Assembly (NCBI GenBank): GCA_022844275.1
Contig: JALHMB010000005.1
Coordinates: 124,001-188,000 of the forward strand
Origin: Hyphomicrobiaceae bacterium
Lineage (GTDB): Bacteria; Pseudomonadota; Alphaproteobacteria; Rhizobiales; Hyphomicrobiaceae
Direction of reading: 5' to 3'
DNA length: 64,000 nucleotides
Every line of letters begins with the position of its first letter. The first letter of the stretch is position 1. Under the pieces are notes generated by a model. It was not told the DNA's origin, made no database searches, and saw nothing but the letters and a program-made list of their open reading frames with translations. Positions 16,450 through 27,731 of this stretch are shown here, one piece after another. Made by a program: the position numbers and the translations under genes.

Positions 16450-17334
16450 TCAGGCCTTTCCGCGGATCATGTTCATGATGCCGGAGAAGTCATCCCCGCC
16501 GTGACCCTGCGAGACGAACAGGTTGTAGAGCTGGCTTGCCGCCGCGCCCATGGGCGTCGAGGCGCCGGCACTGCGCGAAGCCTCCTGCGCGAGCCCGAGA
16601 TCCTTCTGCATGAGAGCTGCCGCGAAGCCCGGCTTGTAATGGTTGTTGGCGGGCGAGGTCGGCACAGGTCCCGGCACCGGGCAATACGTGGTCACCGCCC
16701 AGCTCTGGCCGGACGAGGTCGAGGCCACATCGAAGAGCGCTTCGTGCGAGAGCCCGAGCTTCTCGGCGAGATTGAAGGCCTCGCACGTGCCGAGCATCGT
16801 GATGGCCAGCATCATGTTGTTGCAGATCTTGGCCGACTGGCCGGCACCGGGATCACCGCAGTGCACGACCTTCTTGCCAACGCCCGAGAGGATCGGCTGG
16901 CCTTTGGCGAAGGCTTCCTTGGTGCCGCCGACCATCAACGTGAGCGTCGCGCCTTCCGCGCCGCCGACGCCACCCGAGACGGGCGCATCAAGCGAGAGCA
17001 TTCCCGCCTTCGCCGCCATCTCGTGCGCCTTGCGCGCGGACGCCACATCAATCGTCGAGCAGTCGATGAAGATCGTACCGGGCTTGGCCGCAGCGAGCAG
17101 CCCGCCGCCCCAGACTTCGAGCACGTGTTTGCCAGCCGGCAGCATCGTGATCACGCAGTCCGCGCCCTTGGCTGCTTCGGCGGCGTCCTTCGCCTTCTCG
17201 ACTTTACGGGCAACCGCTTTCTCGACGTTCGACGTGACGAGATCGAAGCCCAGGACCTGATGGCCCGCTTTGACGAGATTGCCGGCCATGGGCAAGCCCA
17301 TGTTGCCGAGGCCAATGAAGCCGATGCGTGCCAT
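16450..17334 (-). CDS. 3-hydroxyisobutyrate dehydrogenase-like beta-hydroxyacid dehydrogenase (copy 2)
   Basis: 294 residues, same architecture as its neighbour: GFIGLGNMGLPMAGNLVKAG, FIDCSTIDVASARKAH, DAPVSGGVGGAEGATLTLMVGG and catalytic Lys in GQSAKICNNMM. The C-terminal half (VASTSSGQSWAVTTYCPVPG) is close to MmsB-type enzymes. Starts 47 bp after the FAD dehydrogenase stop. The two copies may serve different substrates or form mixed tetramers (inference). Confidence 0.9.
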   Translation of the reverse strand: MARIGFIGLGNMGLPMAGNLVKAGHQVLGFDLVTSNVEKAVARKVEKAKDAAEAAKGADCVITMLPAGKHVLEVWGGGLLAAAKPGTIFIDCSTIDVASARKAHEMAAKAGMLSLDAPVSGGVGGAEGATLTLMVGGTKEAFAKGQPILSGVGKKVVHCGDPGAGQSAKICNNMMLAITMLGTCEAFNLAEKLGLSHEALFDVASTSSGQSWAVTTYCPVPGPVPTSPANNHYKPGFAAALMQKDLGLAQEASRSAGASTPMGAAASQLYNLFVSQGHGGDDFSGIMNMIRGKA

Positions 17335-17381
17335 ACCATTTCCTCCGTTTCTTGGATGCGACGGGCGTTACGATGTGCGCC

Positions 17382-18824
17382 TCAGGCGCGCAGCACCTTG
17401 CCCGGGTTCATGATGTTCTTGGGATCGAGCGCCTTCTTCACGGCCGTCATCATGCCGATCTCGACCGGGCTCTTGTAGCGGTAGTTCTCCTCCATGCGCA
17501 GGCGACCGATGCCGTGCTCGGCGCTGATCGAGCCGCCGAGCGACACGACGATGTCGTGCACGATCTTGTTCATGTTCGGATACTCGGCATGGAACCGCTC
17601 GTACGTCCAGTCGACCGGACGGATGGGGTTGTAGTGGAGATTGCCATCGCCGACGTGCCCGAAGCAGCAATGGCGCACGCCGGGGTAGGCCTTCTCGACA
17701 GCCGCATCGGCCCTTTCGATGAATTCCGGAATGCGCGAGAGCGGCACCGAGATGTCGTGCGCGATCGACCCGCCAGCAGACTTCTGCGCTTCGGCAAGAT
17801 CCTCGCGCATCTTCCAGAGTTTGCGCGCCTGCTCACCGGAGGTGGTGATCATCGCGTCCTGCACGAGGCCCGCCTCCATGGCGGCGCCGAGCGCATCCGC
17901 AAGTGGCGCGTTGAGCGTGCCGGGCTCGCCCTGGCCGGCGACTTCCATGAGCACGTACCACGGATGCACGCCCGCCATGGGGTCGCTGTGTCCGGGCACG
18001 CCGGTCAGCAAAAGGTCGATGATCTGGCGACGCAGCAGCTCGAAGGCTGAGATCGATTCGCCGAGCTTGCCGCGCAGCAGCGAGAGAAGTTCGACTGCAG
18101 CAGCTGGGCTGGTAATGCCGATGAAGGCGCTGATCGCATCGCTCGGCTTGGGGAAAAGGCGCAGCGTCGCACCGGTGATGATGCCGAGCGTGCCTTCGGC
18201 GCCGATGAAGAGCTGCTTCATGTCGTAGCCGGTGTTGTCCTTGCGCAGGCCGCGCAAGCCATTCCAAATCTCGCCGTTCGCCAGCACGACTTCGAGTCCG
18301 AGAACGAGCGCGCGCGTATTGCCGTAGCGCAGCACTTGATTGCCACCGGCATTGGTCGAGATGTTGCCGCCGATCTGGCAAGAGCCCTCAGCGCCGAGGC
18401 TCAGCGGAAAGAGGCGATTTGCGTCGGACGCCGCCTGTTGGATTTCCTTGAGGATGACACCGGCATCGACCGTCATGGTGTCGTTCGCGGTGTCAATGGC
18501 GCGGATGCGGCGCATGCGCTGCGTCGAGATGATCACCTCGCTGCGGTCGTCATGCGGCTGGCTGGCGCCGGTCAGTCCGGTGATCCCGCCCTGAGGCACG
18601 ATCGCCGTACCCGTCTCGGCGCAGATGCGCACCAGCGCGGCAACCTCCTCCACATTCGAGGGGCGCAGGACAAGTGGCGACTCGCCCACCCAGATGCCGC
18701 GCCATGCACGGCAATAGGGTGCAATGTCCGCGGGATCATCAATCGTTCCCGCCGGGCCGACGACGTTCTTGAGGCGCTCAAGGGCATCGCTCGCAACCGG
18801 GGCCCGCCGTGCAATCGTCGCCAT
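17382..18824 (-). CDS. FAD-linked D-2-hydroxyacid dehydrogenase (GlcD / D-2-hydroxyglutarate dehydrogenase family)
   Basis: 480 residues. PCMH-type FAD-binding domain (VPQGGITGLTGASQP, GAEGSCQIGGNISTNAGG, FIGAEGTLGIITG) and a C-terminal FAD-oxidase domain with the metal/substrate motif FGHVGDGNLHYN and SAEHGIG. It oxidises D-2-hydroxyacids such as D-lactate, D-2-hydroxyglutarate or glycolate and passes electrons to quinone or ETF. The ATG at 18824 (MATIARRAP) is preferred over a longer frame. It is the first gene of a cluster with two semialdehyde reductases, which suggests a short hydroxyacid catabolic route (inference). Confidence 0.9.
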   Translation of the reverse strand: MATIARRAPVASDALERLKNVVGPAGTIDDPADIAPYCRAWRGIWVGESPLVLRPSNVEEVAALVRICAETGTAIVPQGGITGLTGASQPHDDRSEVIISTQRMRRIRAIDTANDTMTVDAGVILKEIQQAASDANRLFPLSLGAEGSCQIGGNISTNAGGNQVLRYGNTRALVLGLEVVLANGEIWNGLRGLRKDNTGYDMKQLFIGAEGTLGIITGATLRLFPKPSDAISAFIGITSPAAAVELLSLLRGKLGESISAFELLRRQIIDLLLTGVPGHSDPMAGVHPWYVLMEVAGQGEPGTLNAPLADALGAAMEAGLVQDAMITTSGEQARKLWKMREDLAEAQKSAGGSIAHDISVPLSRIPEFIERADAAVEKAYPGVRHCCFGHVGDGNLHYNPIRPVDWTYERFHAEYPNMNKIVHDIVVSLGGSISAEHGIGRLRMEENYRYKSPVEIGMMTAVKKALDPKNIMNPGKVLRA

Positions 18825-18978
18825 GCCCGTGCCATCTCCGCTTCCGCCAAAATCAGGCCGGCACATTAGCAGCACGACAGGCAGCGGCAAACGCGACGGA
18901 CGCTGAAGGCCGCGCGCGCATGGGCCCTAAGCGCGCAGTGCACGCCATCGCGCCTGGCAGTGGAAGCCGCCATCCGCG

Positions 18979-19013
18979 AAAAAAGGACGACCGGCCGACG
19001 GAATGTCGACCGG
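18979..19013 (-). terminator. Intrinsic terminator of the His/Tyr-rich gene
   Basis: Read on the minus strand: 9-bp stem CCGGTCGAC / GTCGGCCGG with one wobble pair and a 5-nt loop, followed by TCGTCC and a run of six T. Confidence 0.8.
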
Positions 19014-19038
19014 CCGCCCGTTCAATCAAACTGTAGGC

Positions 19039-19344
19039 TTAGTAATAGTGGCGACGGTGGTGGTAGCGGTCCGACCAGCGCCAATCGTACGGCCGGACGT
19101 GATAGTGGCGACGTACGTAGCGACGGGGCGCGTAGTAGTGTTCGTGCCACCGTACAGCCGGTCGATGCCAGTGGCGCCGATGCCAATGGCGCCGGTAGTG
19201 ATAGCCCCCACCGGTAGTCTGCACAAGACTTGCGCCGGCCTCGGTGCTCTTCGGCACCGTAATCGGAGCCGCTTGCGTGGTAACCGCGCCGCCCACCAAT
19301 GTAATAAGGCCGCCCAATACTGCAGCCAGAAGCGTTCGTTTCAT
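19039..19344 (-). CDS. Small exported His/Tyr/Arg/Trp-rich protein
   Basis: 101 residues. Sec signal peptide (MKRTLLAAVLGGLITLVGG, cleavage near TTQA), then a strongly biased tail in which HWHR, HYY, RRHYH and YHHRR-type clusters dominate. AAAGGAG precedes the ATG and a terminator follows, so it is a real single-gene unit. Similar low-complexity exported proteins are common in Rhizobiales, with no function known to me. The His/Tyr clusters could bind metal or heme (inference). Confidence 0.78.
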   Translation of the reverse strand: MKRTLLAAVLGGLITLVGGAVTTQAAPITVPKSTEAGASLVQTTGGGYHYRRHWHRRHWHRPAVRWHEHYYAPRRYVRRHYHVRPYDWRWSDRYHHRRHYY

Positions 19345-19678
19345 TCGTCACTCCTTTGAAGTGATACCATTCTCCCAGCGCTGATAACGAAATTAGTGCG
19401 CATCGTCTGAATGCAGGCTGAATTACCTGTTCATCTGCTGGATATCTGCGGCCCTAGACTTGGCGTCGTTTGCCCGCGCTTCCGCCACATTGTTGCCGGC
19501 AAATCGACGCTGCTTATGGCCACTTCCGGGAGGGATTCGGTCACCTGACTTTGATTCTTGCCGACAAACGCGGAGGCCGGGGTTCCGTGAGGGCAACGAC
19601 GGGCACAGGACGTGCGAGATCGAGCACGCGCGGCGATCTCGCCGGCAGTGATTGTTTTTGCGTGCCGCGGCCACGGAA
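19345..19678. other. 334-bp divergent intergenic region
   Basis: Holds the promoters of the His-rich gene (minus) and the kinase-WD40 gene (plus). The short frames here have no family features. No hairpin or operator recognised. Confidence 0.4.
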
Positions 19679-22054
19679 ATGACGAACCTCGCCGCACTGC
19701 CTGAAGGGACGCGCCTCGCGGAGGACTATCGCGTCGAGCGCGTCCTCGGCGCCGGAGGCTTCGGCATCACCTATCTCGCCGAGGAAGTCCCCCTCGCACG
19801 GATGGTCACGATCAAGGAATACTTTCCGGTCGATTTCGCTATCCGCGATTCGAGGCAAGGCGCGCAGCCCCGCTCCGAGGACTGTACCGGCGATTACCAG
19901 TGGGGGCTCGACCGCTTCCTCGATGAGGCGCGCACGCTCGCCCGCTTCGACCACCCGAATATCGTCCGCGTCTATCGCTTCTTCCGCGAGGCCAATTCCG
20001 GCTTCATCGTTCTGCACTACGAGGACGGCAAGAGCTTCAAGGCCTGGCTCAAGGCGCTCGGCCGGGCGCCGCGCCAGCACGAGCTCGATCGTATCGTCCC
20101 GCCGCTGCTCGATGCGCTGTCGCTCATCCATGCATCGGACTTCCTGCATCGCGACATCGCGCCGGACAACATCATCATCCGCAATGACGGCTCGCCCGTT
20201 CTGATCGACTTCGGCTCCGCGCGGAACGACATTGCCCAGCACTCGCGCACCGTGTCGGCGCTGGTAAAGCCCGGCTACAGCCCCTACGAGCAGTACGCGA
20301 CGAACGCGCGCCAGCAGGGCCCGTGGACGGACATCTATTCTCTCGGCGCTACGCTCTATCAGGCCGTGACGGGAAAGCGCCCGCCGGATGCGCCGTCGCG
20401 TATGGTCGCCGATGAGCTCGTGCCCGCGCGCGACGCAGCCATCAGCTCCTATCGGCCGGGATTTCTCGCGGCGATCGACACCGCGCTCGCTCTCGACATC
20501 ACGGCGCGACCACGCTCGATCGATGCTTGGCGCAAGCAGCTTCTGGCCCCGCCCTCAAAGTCGGAAAGCGCAGAAGAGCCTGCTCCCGCAGCGCCCGAGC
20601 CAGTAAAAATCCGAACGGCGGACAGCGCGACTCCGAAGCCAAAGGCCAAGGCCGCCGCAAAGTTTAAAGAGAGCGAAGCCGCCGTTCCGAAGATCATCAA
20701 GGAAGCCAAGGAAGCTGCCAAAGAGGCCAAAAAGGCTTCGGTGAAAGCCGCTGCCGAGGTCGAAACGGCGGCGTCGATCGACGTTGCAGACCGCCCGGTC
20801 TCGGCTGGAAAAGTGGCCGCGCTCTTCAGTGAATGGCGCGCGCGCCGTGCAGAAGCAAAGGCCAAGGAACCGGTCGAAGCGCCGCCTTTGGCAGTGCCGG
20901 TGAAAGCCTCCGCCGCGGCACCGGCGGCAGCCGTCGCGGTCGCCGAGCCGCCCAAAGCGAATCTGCCTGTTCTGGTGCCGCGCCGCGCGCCGAAGCCCGA
21001 GAAGGCCAAGAAGAAGAGAAGCTGGTGGCGCCGCCCTATTCTGGTGAAGGCCGCGATCGGTTTCGGCGTTGCTTGGCTTGCCGTCGCCTATCAGAACGCG
21101 TTGCCGCGCGAGGTACGGCATGGAGCCGGCACGCTCTCGAGCGGCGTGGTCGCATCGACGCCCATCGGCGAGATCAAGGGCCACAAGGGGGGCATAACGG
21201 GCGTCGGCCACACGTCCGACGGGCGTTTCATCGTCACGGTGGGCGAGGACGCCACGCTCAAGATCTGGCAGAGCGGCACACGAACGCTCTTTCGCAGCAT
21301 CGATCTCGACGCCGGCGCGCCGACCTCCCTCGCCGTCGGGACGACACGCATCGTCACCGGCCACAAGGAGGGCCGCGTTGGCCTCTGGGATATCGAGTAC
21401 GGCCTGCGCGTCGCCTCCTTCAAGCGCAACCAAGCTGACATCTGGTCCGTATCGTTCGCGGGCTCACCGGAGCGCATACTCGCCGCCGGTCACGACTGGA
21501 AAATCACGCTGCTGGATGCCCGCACGCCCGTCCTGCCCGTACATGTCTTCGACGGCCACGAGAATGCCGTACAGGCCGTCGCGTTCTCGCCCGCGCGGCA
21601 AGTGATCGCCTCCGGCGGTGCCGACCGCACAGTCCGCACATGGAATGCAGAGACGCTCGCCGAGACGCGGACCTATAGCGGGCATCGCGAGTATGTTGTG
21701 ACGCTCGCCTTCACCCCTGATGGCCGCCGCCTCGCCTCGGGTGACCTTGCCGGCAACGTCCGCATCTGGTCCCTGACGACCCGCCGCCTCGAACGCTCCA
21801 TCCAGGCCCACCAAGGGGCCGCGTCCGCACTCGCTTTCTCGAGCGATGGGCGGTGGCTCGCCACAGCCGGACGGGATGGGCGCGTACGCCTCTGGGACAT
21901 GAACCGCCCAAGACCGCCCCGCACGTTCGGCGGCCAATCTGGCGAGGTGCGCGCCCTGAGCTTCGCCCCCGACGGTGCGACGCTCGCATCGGCCGGGGCG
22001 GACGGCGTGGTCCGTCTCTGGTCCACGGCGTTCATGGCCCGCAGCGGCTCCTGA
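19679..22054 (+). CDS. Transmembrane Ser/Thr protein kinase with C-terminal WD40 propeller
   Basis: 791 residues. N-terminal Hanks-type kinase: glycine loop LGAGGFGITY (about 23-32), ATP-binding Lys in TIKEY (about 46), catalytic HRD loop HRDIAPDN (about 157-164, Ala where Lys is usual), DFG in IDFGSAR (about 177), and an activation-segment end near YSPYEQYA. An Ala/Lys/Pro-rich linker follows (about 290-445), then one membrane helix (about 452-472) and about seven WD40 repeats (WD-type ends such as LKIWQSG, VGLWDIE, VRTWNAE, VRIWSLT, VRLWDMN, VRLWSTA). The propeller is predicted to be periplasmic, a ligand sensor for the cytoplasmic kinase. A weak ribosome site leaves the start less certain. 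It sits immediately upstream of dnaN, where dnaA often lies. Confidence 0.88.
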   Translation: MTNLAALPEGTRLAEDYRVERVLGAGGFGITYLAEEVPLARMVTIKEYFPVDFAIRDSRQGAQPRSEDCTGDYQWGLDRFLDEARTLARFDHPNIVRVYRFFREANSGFIVLHYEDGKSFKAWLKALGRAPRQHELDRIVPPLLDALSLIHASDFLHRDIAPDNIIIRNDGSPVLIDFGSARNDIAQHSRTVSALVKPGYSPYEQYATNARQQGPWTDIYSLGATLYQAVTGKRPPDAPSRMVADELVPARDAAISSYRPGFLAAIDTALALDITARPRSIDAWRKQLLAPPSKSESAEEPAPAAPEPVKIRTADSATPKPKAKAAAKFKESEAAVPKIIKEAKEAAKEAKKASVKAAAEVETAASIDVADRPVSAGKVAALFSEWRARRAEAKAKEPVEAPPLAVPVKASAAAPAAAVAVAEPPKANLPVLVPRRAPKPEKAKKKRSWWRRPILVKAAIGFGVAWLAVAYQNALPREVRHGAGTLSSGVVASTPIGEIKGHKGGITGVGHTSDGRFIVTVGEDATLKIWQSGTRTLFRSIDLDAGAPTSLAVGTTRIVTGHKEGRVGLWDIEYGLRVASFKRNQADIWSVSFAGSPERILAAGHDWKITLLDARTPVLPVHVFDGHENAVQAVAFSPARQVIASGGADRTVRTWNAETLAETRTYSGHREYVVTLAFTPDGRRLASGDLAGNVRIWSLTTRRLERSIQAHQGAASALAFSSDGRWLATAGRDGRVRLWDMNRPRPPRTFGGQSGEVRALSFAPDGATLASAGADGVVRLWSTAFMARSGS

Positions 22055-22248
22055 CCGGGGCGCCTCGCGTCTAAGCACCCTGGGGCAAAGGCGCCGTTCT
22101 GCTTGCCAAACGGGCCTGGGAAGTCCAAGTTTGAGCGGCAACGAATCGTGGCGGGCTCGGCATGCAAGTATGTGCGTCGGGGGTTTTGCTGTCTCTGTCC
22201 TCTGGCTGCGATTCGATGGCACGACTGTTGGTTTAGGTGGGATTCAAT

Positions 22249-23367
22249 ATGCGGTTTGTCATCGAACGTGGCGACCTTCTGCGGGCACTCGGCCATGTCG
22301 CGAGCGTCGTCGAGAAGCGCACGACCATTCCGATCCTTTCCAATGTCCTCCTTCGGGCCAACGCCGAGGGTCTCCAACTCAAGGCGACCGACCTCGAGCG
22401 CGAGGTGATCGAGAGCGTTTCCGCAAATGTCGCGACACCCGGCGCCGTGACGGTGCCCGCGCACATGCTGCACGACATCGTGCGCAAGCTCCCCGACGGC
22501 GTGCAGATCCGCATTGAGCGCGAGCCCGAGCGCGAGCGCGTCACGATCACCGCAGGCCACGCCCGCTTCGCACTCCAGGCGCTGCCGGCCGACGATTTCC
22601 CGGACCTTGCCGCCGGGCAGATGTCGCACAGCTTCGAGATCGCTTCCGGCGACCTAAAGCGCCTCATCGAGAAAACGCGCTTCGCCATCTCGACGGAGGA
22701 GACGCGCTACTACCTCAACGGCATCTACCTGCATCCCGCGAAGACCGGGGGCAAGCCTAGCCTGCGCGCCGTCGCGACCGACGGCCACCGGCTCGCGCAG
22801 TTCGACCTCCCGCCACCATCCGGCGTCGATGGGATGCCGGGCATCATCATCCCGCGCAAGACCGTGCATGAGCTCTACCGCCTCATCGAGGCGAGCGATG
22901 CGCCGGTGCGCGTCGAGGTTTCGACGGCCAAGGTGCGTGTCGAGATCGGCCCGATCACCATGACGTCGAAGCTCGTCGACGGCACGTTCCCCGACTACGG
23001 CCGCGTCATCCCGCAGTCCAACGACAAGGTGCTCGAGGTCTCCAGCCAGGTATTCATGGGCGCCGTCGATCGCGTCTCCACGATCGCGAGCGAGCGCGTG
23101 CGCGCCGTCAAGCTGAACATCGCGCCGGGCAAGCTCGTCCTCTCCGTGAACAACCCGGACGGCGGCAGCGCCACCGAAGAGGTCGAGGCAGAGTTCTCCG
23201 CGCCCGCCATGGAGATCGGCTTTAATGCACGCTATCTGCTCGATATTTCGGGCCAGCTGGAGAGCGACTCGCTGAAGTTCCTGCTCTCCGATCCGGGCTC
23301 GCCGACCATCCTGAAGGACGTCGGCGACGAGAGCGCCCTGTACGTCCTGATGCCGATGCGAGTGTGA
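22249..23367 (+). CDS. dnaN: DNA polymerase III beta subunit (sliding clamp)
   Basis: 372 residues, full length for the bacterial clamp, with three clamp domains. MRFVIERGDLLRALGHVASVVEKRTTIPILSNVLL begins domain 1 (quoted in two parts it spans residues 1-35) and the C terminus SALYVLMPMRV is the conserved end that forms part of the partner-binding cleft. It encircles DNA and tethers polymerase III. Start ATG at 22249; a GTG four codons upstream is possible. The stop overlaps or abuts the recF reading frame. No dnaA precedes it. Confidence 0.96.
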   Translation: MRFVIERGDLLRALGHVASVVEKRTTIPILSNVLLRANAEGLQLKATDLEREVIESVSANVATPGAVTVPAHMLHDIVRKLPDGVQIRIEREPERERVTITAGHARFALQALPADDFPDLAAGQMSHSFEIASGDLKRLIEKTRFAISTEETRYYLNGIYLHPAKTGGKPSLRAVATDGHRLAQFDLPPPSGVDGMPGIIIPRKTVHELYRLIEASDAPVRVEVSTAKVRVEIGPITMTSKLVDGTFPDYGRVIPQSNDKVLEVSSQVFMGAVDRVSTIASERVRAVKLNIAPGKLVLSVNNPDGGSATEEVEAEFSAPAMEIGFNARYLLDISGQLESDSLKFLLSDPGSPTILKDVGDESALYVLMPMRV

Positions 23368-23381
23368 CGACACACGAAGGC

Positions 23382-24548
23382 ATGGCCGACGTTTCCACCA
23401 TGGCGCCAGCACGAGCCGGCGCGCGCGTATGGGTCGAGCGCCTGACGCTCACCGATTTCCGTAATCATGCGCGCCTCTCCCAGACGTTCGACGCCCGCCC
23501 CGTCGTTCTGACGGGTCCGAACGGCGCCGGAAAGACCAACCTGATCGAGGCGATCTCACTGCTGGCACCCGGCCAGGGTCTCAGGCGCGCACCCTATCCC
23601 GAGATCGCACGTCGCGGCGCCGATGCCTGGGCTGTCGCAGCGCGCGTTCACACACCCATCGGCCCGGTCGACATCGGCACGGGTTTGACGGGCGCCAGCG
23701 CGGCGTCCAATCGCACAGGCCGCACCGTCCGGATCGACGGCGAACCACAGAGCGGCTCCGGCGTGCTTGCCGAGCATGTCGAGATGGTCTGGCTCACGCC
23801 GGCCATGGACGGCCTCTTCACGGGCGCGGGCGGCGACCGCCGCCGCTTTCTCGACCGCATGATCCTCTGCTTCGATCCAGGCTACCGCACCCGAGTCAAC
23901 CACTTCGAGCGCGCCATGGCCCAGCGCAATCGTCTGCTCGAAGAAGGCGTGCGCGAGAACGCGCGTCTCGGCGGCCTCGAGATCGTCATGGCGGAGACGG
24001 GCGTTGCCATTGCTGCCGCCCGCGCGCAGACGGTGACCGCGCTCGCGACCATGATCGACGCTCGACGCGACCGTGCGACGGCTTCAGCCTTTCCCTGGGC
24101 GAAACTGGAGCTCGAAGGTGATCTCGAAGCGGCCCTGGTCGAGCGTCCCGCCGTCGAGGTCGAAGATGCCTATGCCCGCACGCTCGCCGGCGTCCGCGAG
24201 CGCGACCGGGCCGCCGGCCGCGCGCTCGATGGCCCCCATCGTAGTGATCTCGTGGTCGGCCATGGACCCAAGGATGCGCCGGCGCGCCAATGCTCGACGG
24301 GCGAGCAGAAGGCGCTGCTGGTCGGGCTGATCCTCGCCCACGCCGAGCTCATGGCAGAGCGCCGACAAGGCGCCGCGCCGATCCTGCTGCTCGACGAGAT
24401 CGCCGCTCATCTCGATGCCGCACGCCGCGCCGCGCTCTTCGACGAAGTCGTCTCAATCGGCACTCAGGCCTGGATGACGGGCACGGATCAGGAGGCCTTT
24501 GCGGCGCTCGGCGAACGCGCCCAGAGACTCACTTTGGGCGAGCTTTGA
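23382..24548 (+). CDS. recF: DNA replication and repair protein RecF
   Basis: SMC-like ATPase that loads RecA at ssDNA gaps with RecO and RecR. It starts its homology at WVERLTLTDFRNH, then Walker A GPNGAGKTN, signature CSTGEQKALLVGLIL and Walker B PILLLDEIAAHLD. Three in-frame starts (GTG 23364 overlapping the dnaN stop, ATG 23382, ATG 23400) lack good ribosome sites. The middle one is reported, and the N-terminal 10-20 residues are uncertain. Tight spacing indicates co-transcription with dnaN. Confidence 0.93.
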   Translation: MADVSTMAPARAGARVWVERLTLTDFRNHARLSQTFDARPVVLTGPNGAGKTNLIEAISLLAPGQGLRRAPYPEIARRGADAWAVAARVHTPIGPVDIGTGLTGASAASNRTGRTVRIDGEPQSGSGVLAEHVEMVWLTPAMDGLFTGAGGDRRRFLDRMILCFDPGYRTRVNHFERAMAQRNRLLEEGVRENARLGGLEIVMAETGVAIAAARAQTVTALATMIDARRDRATASAFPWAKLELEGDLEAALVERPAVEVEDAYARTLAGVRERDRAAGRALDGPHRSDLVVGHGPKDAPARQCSTGEQKALLVGLILAHAELMAERRQGAAPILLLDEIAAHLDAARRAALFDEVVSIGTQAWMTGTDQEAFAALGERAQRLTLGEL

Positions 24549-24604
24549 GCACCCCGGTAGGGGTAACTCCGTAGGCGCGCATTGAACCTCGCATAAACAT
24601 CTGA

Positions 24605-27181
<2,577 letters not shown>

Positions 27182-27285
27182 CAGCTCTTTCCGTCCAATC
27201 AGACTGTTTTGCTCTCCCGCCTGCCGTCGATCGCGGCTAGAGTGCGTTGGGGGGAGCACGACAACGAGTGACAGGAGGGGCTGTC

Positions 27286-27591
27286 ATGATCATGCGGAGA
27301 TTGCTGCTTTCTACCGGCAATATCTTTTTCTCGCTTGTGCTCGGAGCCATCGCGTTCGGCTTCGTGTTCCTCAAGTATCCCGACACCATGAACCAGATCC
27401 TCGACGCGGCCAGCGGTCTCAAGACCTGGCTGATCACACGAGGGCTATCGCCCGAGTACAACAACTGGATCCGTGTCCTGCTGGAGGAGCGGCAGCTTGC
27501 CTTCATGGGCTTCACGATCGTCGCCCGGATCGTCCTATCGATCATAACGGGCATCATGACCTGGACCTGGGATACCGTGCGCGGGAACTGA
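27286..27591 (+). CDS. Small inner-membrane protein of unknown function
   Basis: 101 residues with an excellent ribosome site (AGGAGGGG, 5 bases before ATG at 27286). Two hydrophobic helices: NIFFSLVLGAIAFGFVFL near the N terminus and FMGFTIVARIVLSIITGIM near the C terminus, with a polar middle (LSPEYNNWIRVLLEERQ). Not recognised. The strong ribosome site and two clear helices argue for a real gene. Confidence 0.7.
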   Translation: MIMRRLLLSTGNIFFSLVLGAIAFGFVFLKYPDTMNQILDAASGLKTWLITRGLSPEYNNWIRVLLEERQLAFMGFTIVARIVLSIITGIMTWTWDTVRGN

Positions 27592-27731
27592 CCTCGCGCA
27601 CCATCAAAGCGGCGACGTCCAGCCGCCTATGCGATTACTGACGATCCAAGGTACGGTGAGGGCGCTATATTCCCCCCCATGGCCGCTTCCACCTCGCGCC
27701 CGACAAACAATCCCAGGGAAGGACACCCCCA

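Noticed and set aside
18990-19014. Apparent direct repeat CGACCGGCCG
   Set aside because: Explained as the two arms of the terminator of the His/Tyr-rich gene.
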